This document shows, in pieces, positions 1-12,370 of a DNA stretch of 64,000 nt. Source of the stretch: Ridgeia piscesae (taxonomy: Eukaryota > Annelida > Polychaeta > Sabellida > Siboglinidae); NCBI GenBank assembly GCA_025642075.2, contig JAODUO010000422.1:187001-251000 (forward strand), in the 5' to 3' direction. Below the pieces are notes generated by a model. The model ran no database searches, was not told the origin of the DNA, and worked only from the letters and a program-made list of their open reading frames with translations. The position numbers and the translations under genes are program-made. The stretch's first letter is position 1. Every line of letters starts with the position of its first letter.

Positions 1-2425
1 ACTGTCATGAAGGAGACTAGAGCACTATCACGAAGGAGACCAGAGCACTGTCATGAAGGAGACTAGAGCACTATCACGAAGGAGACCAGAGCACTGTCAT
101 GAAGGAGACTAGAGCACTGTCATGAAGGAGACCAGAGCACTGTCATGAAGGAGACCAGGGCACTGTCATGAAGGAGACTAGAGCACTATCACGAAGGAGA
201 CCAGAGCACTGTCATGAAGGAGACCAGAGCACTGTCATGAAGGAGACCAGATCACTGTCATGAAGGAGACCAGAGCACTGTCATGAAGGAGACCAGGGCA
301 GTGTCATGAAGGAGACTAGAGCACTATCACGAAGGAGACCAGAGCACTGTCATGAAGGAGACCAGGGCACTGTCACGAAGGAGACCAGGGCACTGTCACG
401 AAGGAGACCAGGGCAGTGTCATGAAGGAGACTAGAGCACTATCACGAAGGAGACCAGAGCACTGTCATGAAGGAGACCAGGGCACTGTCACGAAGGAGAC
501 CAGGGCACTGTCACGAAGGAGACCAGAGCACTGTCATGAAGGAGACCAGCGTACTGTCATGAAGGAAACCAGAGCACTGTCATGAAGGAGACCAGAGCAC
601 TGTCATGAAGGAGACCAGAGCACTGTCATGAAGGAGACCAGAGCACTGACATGAAGGAGACCAGAGCACTGTCATGAAGGAAACCAGAGCACTGTCATGA
701 AGGAGACCAGACCACTGTCATGAAGGAGACCAGAGCACTGTCATGAAGGAGACCATAGCACTGTCATGAAGGAGACTAGAGCACTATCACGAAGGAGACC
801 AGAGCACTGTCATGAAGGAGACTAGAGCACTATCACGAAGGAGACCAGAGCACTGTCATGAAGGAGACTAGAGCACTATCACGAAGGAGACCATAGCACT
901 GTCATGAAGGAGACTAGAGCACTATCACGAAGGAGACCAGAGCACTGTCATGAAGGAGACTAGAGCACTGTCACAAAGGAGACCAGAGCACTGTCAAGAA
1001 GGAGACTAGAGCACTGTCATGAAGGAGACCAGGGCACTGTCATGAAGGAGACTAGAGCACTATCACGAAGGAGACCAGAGCACTGTCATGAAAGAGACCA
1101 GAGCACTGTCATGAAGGAGACCAGCGTACTGTCATGAAGGAAACCAGAGCACTGTCATGAAGGAGACCAGAGCACTGTCATGAAGGAGACCAGAGCACTG
1201 TCATGAAGGAGACCAGAGCACTGACATGAAGGAGACCAGAGCACTGTCATGAAGGAAACCAGAGCACTGCCATGAAGGAGACCAGACCACTGTCATGAAG
1301 GAGACCAGAGCACTGTCATGAAGGAGACCATAGCACTGTCATGAAGGAGACTAGAGCACTATCACGAAGGAGACCAGAGCACTGTCATGAAGGAGACTAG
1401 AGCACTATCATGAAGGAGACCAGAGCACTGTCATGAAGGAGACTAGAGCACTGTCACAAAGGAGACCAGAGCACTGTCAAGAAGGAGACTAGAGCACTGT
1501 CATGAAGGAGACCAGGGCACTGTCATGAAGGAGACTAGAGCACTATCACGAAGGAGACCAGAGCACTGTCATGAAGGAGACCAGAGCACTGTCATGAAGG
1601 AGACCAGATCACTGTCATGAAGGAGACCAGAGCACTGTCATGAAGGAGACCAGGGCAGTGTCATGAAGGAGACTAGAGCACTATCACGAAGGAGACCAGA
1701 GCACTGTCATGAAGGAGACCAGAGCACTGTCATGAAGGAGACCAGAGCACTGTCATGAAGGAGACCAGAGCACTGTCATGAAGGAGACCAGGGCACTGTC
1801 ATGAAGGAGACCAGAACACTGTCAAGAAAGAGACCAGAGCACTGTCATGAAGGAGACCAGAGCACTGTCATGAAGGAGACCAGGGCACTGTCATGAAGGA
1901 GACCAGAGCAATGTCATGAAGGAGACCAGGGCACTGTCATGAAGGAGACCAGAGCACTGTCACGAAGGAGACCAGAGCACTGTCATGAAGGAGACCAGAG
2001 CACTGTCATGAAGGAGACCAGAGCACTGTCACGAAGGAGACCAGAGCACTGTCATGAAGGAGACCAGAGCACTGTCATGAAGGAGACCAGAGCACTGTCA
2101 TGAAGGAGACCAGGGCACTGTCATGAAGGAGACCAGAGCACCGTCATGAAGGAGACCAGATCACCGTCATGAAGGAGACCAGGGCACTGTCACGAAGGAG
2201 ACCAGAGCACTGTCATGAAGGAGACCAGAGCACTGTCATGAAGGAGACCAGAGCACTGTCATGAAGGAGACCAGAGCACTGTCATGAAGGAGACCAGAGC
2301 ACTGTCATGAAGGAGACCAGATCACCGTCATGAAGGAGACCAGGGCACTGTCATGAAGGAGACCAGAGCACTGTCACGAAGGAGACCAGAGCACTGTCAT
2401 GAAGGAGACCAGGGCCCTGTGATGA
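1..2425. repeat. 23-bp minisatellite array (about 105 copies, cut by the window start)
   Basis: Head-to-tail units of 23 bp with core GAAGGAGACCAGAGCACTGT. Variants (GACTAGAGCACTATCACGAAG, CAGCGTACTG, CTGACATG, CTGTCACAAAG) recur in the same order. The CAGCGTACTG variant at 547 returns at 1122 and the CTGACATG variant near 641 returns near 1216, both 575 bp (25 units) apart, so the array has higher-order blocks. A later pair (968 and 1451) is 483 bp (21 units) apart, suggesting loss of four units. Open frames through it are repeat translations, not genes. Confidence 0.97.
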
Positions 2426-2429
2426 CCCT

Positions 2430-4906
2430 ACTGTGAAATAACAAGCAGGGATCATGTACAGAAACTCTCACAGAAGACTGTCCTCCAAATGTGTTACACC
2501 TGATGAACTAGTAGTTTGCTATCTAATATATCGAGACTACAACATCATAAATGTGACTTTCCACACTTCAACAGCGGCTGTACTAACTCGTATGACATTT
2601 GGTACAGAACATCCCAGGCTTGGCCGACAGTTCGTCCACAGGATAACATATGGGGTTTGTCAATATACAGAGACACCAAATTAAAGAGCTTTAGGACCAT
2701 GGCTAAACCTCTGAACTGATCCTCATGTGGTTCTAAATCATAGATGCTGACACAAATGCTTCAGTTAACATTTCAAGGATCATCCTACATCACATAGCAA
2801 CGTAGGATCTACAGTATGTGCTGGTGTGATCACAACGACAACTATGAATTTGAAAATCTTCCACAAAACACCACCCAAGGGCAGTACATTTAAGTACATG
2901 GGTGACTAGGTGACAATCTCAATCAAAATTTTGTTACATCTGATGCCAAAAGAACCCAGCAGCTGATCAAGTTATGAAGACATTTTAACATTAGTACACC
3001 AGTGAATTGATTGTAAACACAATCTCAACTACAGCAGACAATAACCAAAACATTTGAGATTTAATCCAAAATCAGATACAATTTCCTAATTTGTGTTATG
3101 TCCAAATGTATCCCATGCTAATTAATCAAGTTCAACACAAATTGAATAAAGAAACTTAATCTATATGCATAATGATTACTACGTTAATCAGGTTAAACTA
3201 TGACTTATTTTGATGCACTAGTAGCACTGATTTCACTATATGCATCCATTTCCCCCGCCTCAGTTTGGTACTTTACACACAGTAATTCATCAAATGATAT
3301 CTCATTGATATGTATAGAGTATTGTATACTTCCAGCACATAGACAATTGTTTGGGCACAATGCAGGTGACATTACACTATTTAGACTGATCAACAGGTGG
3401 CAGCATGCATTGTGAGGTTTAGTCAATAGGTGGCAGCACCAAGTGACACTTGACAAATAGTTGGCAGCACTGGGTGGCTGCAGACAGTAATTTACAGTGG
3501 CATAAATAGTTGACAACCTCATGAATAACTTAGCTTTGGTGTGAGAAAACAAAAGAATTTGTTATAACCAACAGACATATGATATCTACATGTGGTATTC
3601 CACACAGCCTTAGAGACCCACATAGAGAGGTATTGATTATAGGGCACAAAGTGAATGGCAATTTTGCTGAGTTCTCTCCAGTGCATGTTGTCTGCCAGGA
3701 ACACCGGGCCTGGCAGACAACAGACAATAATCCATCAGACGTGGGAACAACTCTATTTATCTACACTACGGAGACACGCGTGATTAGTGCTATGACTGGC
3801 ACTGACTGTAGCACAGATCAATAACAGATCACCAACGTAATAATGCTACACCAAACCACCACAGGTCTGTGGACTGATTTAATGATTACATCTATTCAGC
3901 GACAACAATTTACCACATCAATGAGTTCCATGAGGACCATGAGTAGCGTGTTATTTAGTGCGGCCTGGTTCCTATAATGACCAACAGATTACAGCAAATA
4001 TACGGGTTACATAAGGACGCACTGCAGTCTGCATGTTACATAAAGTCAGACAGCACAGTTGGTGGCTGGATTATTCTATTTTGGAATCTGTGTGACATCA
4101 GTCAGCAGTCCTAATGCCGTAACGAAGAGCTTTGCTTCTTACTATTTGCTGCACTGTCACTGATGGTGTCCAATAATTACCAGATCTTCCTTCAACATAA
4201 TTCCAACATTCAACCAAATTATTGTTTATTTTCCAATCACATAATTTCATAAAGATGCTTACTTTGACTGGAAGTAAGCAGTTTTGTATTATGATCACTG
4301 AAACAGTAATAAAACATATTTTCTTTACAAATCGTCAGCAACCAAACTCAGGGACACATCTTGGTGGTTGAACCTATGTTCACAGTTTATGTTTAAAGTT
4401 TCATAATTTTATAGAACTTAAAATGTACACCAACTATCAACATTTGAGATGGTCCCTGAGGTAGTGGTCTTGGCGCAACATCAAGTCTTGAATGAAGTAC
4501 ATTACCATAAGTCCTACTTGAATTCCACAGACAATCAGCCAAGTAAAAAATCACTTTGTTAGCATGAGCAGTGTCTGAAAACAAGGTCAAACTAATCAGA
4601 CGTTCAGGTTGTTTTGGTATATTTTAATAAAATCAGAAGATTAATTATGCACAGAATTATCAGTCCGGCTTACATCAGTATTGACTGACTAAAAAATTAC
4701 TTCTATTTTTACAGGACTTGTCCTGAGGAAGTCAGGACTGCTCAAACCAACACACATTACTTCCTGGCAGACCTGTTCACTTCCACTCCCTGGGAAGTAT
4801 TCAGCCATGCTGCATGTAGTCTGCGGGAACTACTTGTAAACAAGCAGCAACTACTGTCTACAGCCAGGTACTCATTCCCACAGCTGAGTGGACAATGAAG
4901 GCATAT
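2430..4906. other. non-coding stretch, no gene recognised
   Basis: AT-rich single-copy DNA with only short, unconvincing open frames. On the minus strand a GTAGGG donor-like site (2426-2431) sits 13 nt before the 23-bp array. A weak interspersed-repeat match lies near 4325-4400 (see the copies near 18360 and 45165). Nothing else can be supported. Confidence 0.6.
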
Positions 4907-5217
4907 ACCACTAGTGTCACAACGATGACATACCATGACACCAAGTGTCACAACGATGACACACCATGACACCAAGGGTCACAATGATGACACACTATGA
5001 CACCAAGTGTCAGAATGAGGACACACCATGACACCAAGTGTCACAATGATGACACACTATGACACCAAGTGTCACAACGATGACACACCATGACACAAAG
5101 TGTCACAATGATGACACACCATGACACCAAGTGTCACAATGATGACACACAATGACACCAAGCATCACAATGATGACACACTATGACACCAAGCGTCACA
5201 ATGATGACACACCATGT
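4907..5217. repeat. 31-bp minisatellite array (about 10 copies)
   Basis: About ten imperfect copies of a 31-bp unit built from GACACCAAGTGTCACAATGA plus TGACACACCAT. The unit contains short inverted GTGTC/GACAC motifs. It is moderately diverged and no neighbouring exon is recognised. Confidence 0.9.
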
Positions 5218-5949
5218 GTCACTAGACTGACGAGGAGCTGAAATGTTTGAACACAGACATAAAACAAAGCCATTATTTTAGAGGATATCTGAACATGATT
5301 TCATGAGCACAAGATACAATATATTTAAAATATTTTTTCAAATTTGGATATCATTGACCACTTAAAATTAACACTTGCCTTTTAAAAAGTAAATAATATC
5401 ACTAAACAAACTGAAAACATTCAGTTATGACAGAGAAATACAACAAAATAATTGAACACGCACCCACGCATGCACGCACACACGCACGCACACACTTTTG
5501 CACTGATCTCCCACCAGGCTTCCCTTTTGTCTTATTATACAGCTTTGCAGCTTACTCCATAAGGAGACATTTGTCAATGTCCTCATCCACTTAGTCAGGG
5601 TTCTGTGTTTTCACTAAACGCTCCTCTTCTTTGATGATTTCCTCACTAAAGTAAATACAAACAATGACCACACCACACGACGAACTGCCACTTTGACCCT
5701 GTGCGTCACAGTGCACGTGCTCAATGCGATATAAGTCGTAGAGAATCCTTGTTTGGAAGAGGTAATAGCTCCTTAATCGACTCTTTAGATCGCAGTCTGT
5801 AGACCTACTACCTGGTGGGCTGCAACTATCTTCACACTATGACCTGTACATGCATCACGACTAAATCACTCGCTAGTCAGAGGGTAGTGCCTAGGCGGCG
5901 TCGAAGCTAGTCTTGGCACATACATATGGTCCAGGTAGCCAGGTTATAC
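5218..5949. other. non-coding stretch with a short CA/CGCA-rich tract
   Basis: AT-rich DNA with a CACGCACCCACGCATGCACG-type tract at about 5457-5496. No gene, RNA or element is recognised. Confidence 0.55.
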
Positions 5950-8585
5950 TCTATGCTACAACCAGAGTGTCTATAACAACCAGGTCTATTCTGTACTGTG
6001 TCTAGAACGTCCACAACAATCAGGTTCTATTCTATGTTGTGCCCAGAGTGTCTATAACAGCCAGGTTCTATTCTATGCTGTGCCCAGAATGTCTACAACA
6101 ACCAGGTTCTATTCTATGCTGTGCCCAGAATGTCTACAACAACCAGGTTCTATTCTATGCTGTGCCCAGAATGTCTACAACAACCAGGTTCTATTCTATG
6201 CTGTGCCCAGAATGTCTACAACAACCAGGTTCTATTCTATGCTGTGCCCAGAATGTCTACAACAACCAGGTTCTATTCTATGCTGTGCCCAGAATGTCTA
6301 CAACAACCAGGTTTTTTTTATTCTACTGTTTTCAGTGTCTACTACAACCAGGTCCTGTTGTCTACTACAACCAGGTCCTGTTGTCTACAACAACCAGGTC
6401 CTGTTGTCTACAACAACCAGGTCCTGTTGTCTACAACAACCAGGTTCTGCTGTCTACAACAACCAGGTCCTGCTGTCTACAACAACCAGGTCGTGTTGTC
6501 TACAACAACCAGGTCCTGTTGTCTACAACAACCAGGTTCTGCTGTCTACAACAACCAGGTCCTGCTGTCTACAACAACCAGGTCGTGTTGTCTACAACAA
6601 CCAGGTCCTGTTGTCTACAACAACCATGTCCTGTTGTCTACAACAACCAGGTCCTGTTGTCTACTACAACCAGGTCCTTGTCTACTACAACCAGGTCCTG
6701 TTGTCTACAACAACCAGGTCATTGTCTACAACAACCAGGTCCTGTTGTCTACTACAACCAGGTCCTGTTATCTACTACAACCAGGTCCTTGTCTACTACA
6801 ACCAGGTCCTGTTGTCTACAACAACCAGGTCCTGTTGTCTACTACAACCAGGTCCTGTTGTCTACAACAACCAGGTCCTGTTGTCTACAACAACCAGGTC
6901 CTGTTGTCTACAACAACCAGGTCCTGTTGTCTACAACAACCAGGTCCTGTTGTCTACAACAACCAGGTTCTGCTGTCTACAACAACCAGGTCCTGCTGTC
7001 TACAACAACCAGGTCGTGTTGTCTACAACAACCAGGTCCTGTTGTCTACAACAACCAGGTCCTGTTGTCTACAACAACCAGGTCCTGTTATCTACTACAA
7101 CCAGGTCCTGTTATCTACTACAACCAGGTCCTTGTCTACTACAACCAGGTCCTGTTGTCTACAACAACCAGGTCCTGTTATCTACAACAACCAGGTCCTT
7201 GTCTACTACAACCAGGTCCTGTTATCTACAACAACCAGGTCCTTGTCTACTACAACCAGGTCCTGTTGTCTACAACAACCAGGTCCTTGTCTACTACAAC
7301 CAGGTCCTGTTATCTACTACAACCAGGTCCTTGTCTACTACAACCAGGTCCTGTTATCTACTACAACCAGGTCCTTGTCTACTACAACCAGGTCCTGTTA
7401 TCTACTACAACCAGGTCCTTGTCTACTACAACCAGGTCCTGTTGTCTACAACAACCAGGTCCTGTTGTCTACAACAACCAGGTCCTTGTCTACTACAACC
7501 AGGTCCTTGTCTACTACAACCAGGTCCTGTTATCTACTACAACCAGGTCCTTGTCTACTACAACCAGGTCCTGTTATCTACTACAACCAGGTCCTTGTCT
7601 ACTACAACCAGGTCCTGTTGTCTACAACAACCAGGTCCTGTTGTCTACAACAACCAGGTCCTGTTGTCTACAACAACCAGGTCCTTGTCTACTACAACCA
7701 GGTCCTTGTCTACAACAACCAGGTCCTGTTATCTACTACAACCAGGTCCTTGTCTACAACAACCAGGTCCTGTTATCTACTACAACCAGGTCCTTGTCTA
7801 CTACAACCAGGTCCTGTTATCTACTACAACCAGGTCCCGTTGTCTACTACAACCAGGTCCTTGTCTACTACAACCAGGTCCTGTTATCTACTACAACCAG
7901 GTCCTTGTCTACTACAACCAGGTCCTGTTGTCTACAACAACCAGGTCCTGTTGTCTACAACAACCAGGTCCTTGTCTACTACAACCAGGTCCTTGTCTAC
8001 TACAACCAGGTCCTGTTGTCTACAACAACCAGGTCCTTGTCTACAACAACCAGGTCCTTGTCTACTACAACCAGGTCCTTGTCTACTACAACCAGGTCCT
8101 GTTGTCTACAACAACCAGGTCCTTGTCTACTACAACCAGGTCCTGTTGTCTACAACAACCAGGTCCTTGTCTACTACAACCAGGTCCTGTTGTCTACTAC
8201 AACCAGGTCCTGTTGTCTACTACAACCAGGTCCTTGTCTACTACAACCAGGTCCTGTTGTCTACAACAACCAGGTCCTTGTCTACTACAACCAGGTCCTG
8301 TTGTCTACAACAACCAGGTCCTTGTCTACTACAACCAGGTCCTGTTGTCTACTACAACCAGGTCCTGTTGTCTACTACAACCAGGTCCTGTTGTCTACAA
8401 CAACCAGGTCCTGTTGTCTACAATAACCAGGTCATGCTGCCTACTACGACCAGGTCCTGTTGTCTACTACAACCAGGTCCTGTTGTCTACAACAACCAGG
8501 TCCTGTTGTCTACAATAACCAGGTCATGCTGCCTACTACGACCAGGTCCTTGTCTACTACGACCAGGTCCTGTCTACAACAACCA
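5950..8585. repeat. composite 41/23/21-bp minisatellite array (over 100 copies)
   Basis: The left part (about 5950-6310) has 41-bp units combining GTCTACAACAACCAGGTT with CTATTCTATGCTGTGCCCAG. From 6310 the array changes to 23-bp units (GTCTACAACAACCAGGTCCT plus GTT) mixed with shorter units (GTCTACTACAACCAGGTCCT plus T). All share the CTACAACCAGGT core, so the array has a mosaic higher-order structure. Copies nearest the flanking exon (8410-8585) differ most, for example ACGACCAGG. On the minus strand it begins about 17 nt downstream of the GTAACA candidate donor at 8602. Large open frames here (795, 812 and 928 codons) occur in all three plus frames at once and are repeat artefacts. Confidence 0.96.
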
Positions 8586-8598
8586 CTCAGTGCATGTG

Positions 8599-10872
8599 TT
8601 ACCTGTTCAGACTGACTGTCTCGGACGAGCTGTCTCCCATCTTCCGCACCGAGCCCGCTTCCTTCTTGCCCGCTTTCTGCGCCGCCGTCTCCTCCAGCCG
8701 GCGACTCAGGTCTTCTTGCGCCACCTTCTGCTGCGCCGCCGCACCGTCCCCGGCTGCCCGCACCGCTGGCCGCTTGCTCAAGTCTCGGATCACCTCCTCC
8801 ACCTTGGACAGCTTCCGGTAGTACACCGTCCCTGTCACCGTCGTGTTCGTCACCGGCATCTTCCGGTAGGGGGCGCCACCACTCGGTGGGCGTCCAATCG
8901 GATTTGACTTTGTTTTGTCGACGTTGCTGCTGGCTTCGGTATTGGTCGGTCGCTGCGACGGACACGATGACGTTTGACACGTCGATGATGACGCGATCTT
9001 ATATGGTGACGGCACTGTTGGTGTCCTGTGTGACGCGGCGCTGTTGCTACTGATGCTGCTGGTGGAGGACGTGTAGGAGCTCGGTGTCTGACTCCCTGAC
9101 ACACACACACAAGCACGCAGTGTTACAAGTCTAAGAAACTTAAACTCGCAGAACAGTGACAAACCATGTGAAATGTAACTGGAATGTTTTACATTATTTG
9201 TCGTAATTTTTCTTGGAAGTTATTTTTAATGTTCTTTACTGACTATATCCATTCTGTCTCTGCATTTAAGGGTATGTCTAACTTAACTAGTTTCGACAAG
9301 CAACCATTTACTTTTATAACTAAGTACTATGTAAATTTCAATAAATAGTATACTGCCTGAATTTCCTAGAAATTACTTCGTTTTCTACTACTTCGCCAGT
9401 AATTTAATATGTTAACTGAAATTAGAATTTTACTGCATGCTGAATGCTTGTGATGACAAATATGTTGGTAACATTTCTTTGATTGCTCCTACGGTGAACT
9501 TTCACAAACACATACTAGCATAGTGTAAACATTACAATTTAATTACAAGCTGTCTAACTGTTTACAACTACAGCAAGGCCTCACCTGAGGTACTGGTCGT
9601 ACTGCTCACACTTGAACTGCTTAGTTCGTTGTAGGGTTTTGCGGGGGAGTAGTTGGGGTTGTGAATGGCCGTGCCTGTCATCATGGGCACATTCCCGACG
9701 GACTGTTGTGACCCCGCAGTGCCCTTTCCCACTGTGCTTGTGTTACTGCCTGTATGGAGGCGGTACACGGCCATGGTCGCTGTCACTGGGGGGCGCTGGT
9801 AGACATCGGGTGAGTTTTTAGTCGTTCCGCTGTAAACATTACTGACACGTTTCATGACCGTAGTTGCTGCTGCTGCCGCCCTGGCACCCGCTAGGTCGGC
9901 CGGTTTCTCAACACTGGGGCGAGCTTTGTCAATCGTGGGTGGACGAGGCATCATCTTATTTGCATAAAAGGGTAAAGTTTCCGTTGACTGCGGAGCTGGT
10001 TGTTTTGGGACGTCACCAATTGTATGATGCGAATCTGTCATTCTGCCGCTGAGGTCACTACCGTGCGAGATTTTGCCATTTCTGCTTGGCTCGGTGCTGC
10101 CATCTTGGGGAGGTTTAACATAGAGACTGTCGCCAGCCACGTAGCCGCGATCTCTCGTGGCGAGTGCTATGGTGTGGTTTGTTGACATGTTGTGAGTCGC
10201 TGTCGAACTGTAACCTTTCCCGCGGCTGTTCTCATTGGTTGTTCTCGCAGTCTCTGACTTACTTGCACTGCGAGGTCGCATGAAGGTGTTTGTCTGGACT
10301 GCGGGGTGACTGGTGGTCCCGTTCATGCTGCTTGTAATTTTCTTAGCATCGATACAACCAGACGATGACGTCCTAGCAAGTGTCGCAATATTCGTCACAA
10401 CCCCGTTCGGTCCTCGGCCATCTGGTGACTGAATGTCACAGGCGCTGAAAGGTCGCGTGTAGGGGTTAATGGTGCCGCTGGCGGTGCTGTACTTGGCTAT
10501 GTTTGCCGACAGGATTTGTGCTGGTGTGAGCCCCATTCCATTCTTCCCCATCCCCGTATTGAACATGTAGTTGGCAAAGGGCACTTGTGAGGACCGAGGC
10601 ATGAACTGGGAGGGGTAGACACACTGGGTCACACCCGATGTGCCGTTCATGTAGCTGGCTAGAATCTCTGTCGACATTGACTGTTTCGTGTGCACCATCT
10701 CATCTGCTGAGCTTCGCAGTAACGATGACGGGTAGATGGGTGGATTCAGGTAGCTGTTGCCATGGCCACTGTACTTGAGTACTGGCTTGTCCCGCTGCTG
10801 CCGTAGCGGCAGCTGCTTCTGCTGCAACACAGCTGCACTGTCGGCGCTGTCTCCATAGCCATCGTCGGCCAT
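8599..10872 (-). CDS. unrecognised Ser/Thr/Asn-rich protein with basic helical C-terminal segment (two exons visible)
   Basis: I do not recognise this protein. Exon A (9585-10952; coding from ATG at 10872) starts after a TTTCAG acceptor and ends at a GTGAGG donor. Exon B (8603-9095) starts after GTGTCAG; the join is in phase (TCA G + GG AGT). Read to the TAA at 8599-8601 the product is 594 aa. Alternatively AACAG|GTAACA at 8603/8602 is a donor and the gene continues. The start follows AAAAATGGCC; the same exon has an earlier two-codon upstream ATG (ATG GAG ATG TAG). Residues 1-500 are low-complexity and rich in Ser, Thr, Asn and Pro. The last 70 are rich in Lys, Arg, Glu and Ala (for example KLSKVEEVIRDLSKRP) and look helical. 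No signal peptide, membrane segment or catalytic motif is seen. Both exons have higher GC than their surroundings, as expected for real exons. Confidence 0.75.
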
Positions 10873-10952
10873 TTTTCTTCACTTTTGTCTGAGGACACCC
10901 ACAAGAGCAGAAGTGATGTGGCACTACATCTCCATGGCTGACAGCACCAGGA

Positions 10953-11954
10953 CTGAAAGAAGAAGAGCTAATAGTGAGAAAGAGCAAGTAGTAAATGATA
11001 TATTTTATTAATAATATATTTGTTATTATTATTACATAACATAATATCATTCAAAGCACCATCATCTAATGACTACTTGTATTTAGCTTATGAGTAAAGT
11101 GCAGTGTTTAATGCACCCCATTTGTTTGGTTTGCACGGATATAGACGCAACAGAAGTTACCTTATTATTATATTCCTATTCTAGAAATAATAACATTATT
11201 TAAGCACCATCAAATGTTTACAACTTAGGCATAAATTAACAACACATTACAGTTTGGAAAGTAAAGGTTAACAAGACAAAATCATGCCTACATATTGTGA
11301 ACTTGCTGGGAGGACTTAAATCTTATAGAATAAACACATTTTATCAGATTTTAAACAAGATTTAATGAATCTAAAAATGACCATCCAAGTACTTGTCATG
11401 TTAGATCTGTTTCTGCTATTCGCGTTGCTATGTGGTAAGAATTCCGACATGGTCTGAACAGACATATTTAATTTACAAAGTGTCTTTTTTTAAATCAGTT
11501 TAGAATCTCATTAAAATTGTTTCTTTGTGTATTTGTTTCACTAAGCTGAAAATAGAGTTTCTTGACTATGACTTGACATGAAGATTATTATTGTTGGAAA
11601 CATGTGAAGTTTGAGAGCGAGTATTATAATAATTATGTAATTTCGTTTGCATATTCCATTTGCCGGCCACAGTGGGGGAAGAACATAAAAAGAAAATAAA
11701 TCGCTAAAAATCCACTTCAATTATTTTCTGTACAAAAGTTCTTGATTTCACAAATATAATTGTTCACATTGTTCAGGGCAGGGTAATCAGGTTTCCAGCC
11801 AATTTGTGTGTTTTGTGAGGGGGCGGTATTGAGGTTACAATGGTGGGCAGTATTGTGAATCCATAAATTAATCTAAAAATGTATTTGAGCAAATATCAAC
11901 TACCATCTCCCACTTTCAGGAAATGTCAACCCATGGGTGATAATGTGGTCAAAT

Positions 11955-12010
<56 letters not shown>

Positions 12011-12370
12011 GGTATATAACAAAATAAGGCCAAATTACTTTTAGTTGAGTAGAAATCAAAATAATAGAGATAAATAAAACCATACGTAATTAAAACTGTA
12101 TTTATGCTTAATACAAATATTAAATGACATTTGGCTGTAATAGTTTAGGAACAAAAACATCTATATTCCGAAATGCCTATTATTCCCAACTGTATGCAGT
12201 TCCTGTGGCAGTGCCTTCACATAGTGCAATGTGTACAAGAACAAGTGTTCTGTACTTGGTTCACCCCCCCCCACTGGCAGCACTAGTGCTGGTGTGTAAA
12301 ACTGTAGATATTGACCGCCAATCACCTTGCTGACCACGATACACCAAAGAGCACCACATTGCCATAATCA
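10953..12370. other. AT-rich stretch with an (AT)n microsatellite
   Basis: Probably 5' intron or upstream DNA of the minus-strand gene ending at 10952, because that exon begins with a splice acceptor rather than a promoter. It holds an (AT)n run at about 11958-12005. No coding exon is seen. Confidence 0.5.

Noticed and set aside
6039..8907. Open frames of 795, 812 and 928 codons
   Set aside because: They occur in three frames at once through a 21-41-bp tandem repeat; no domain and no codon bias of a gene.
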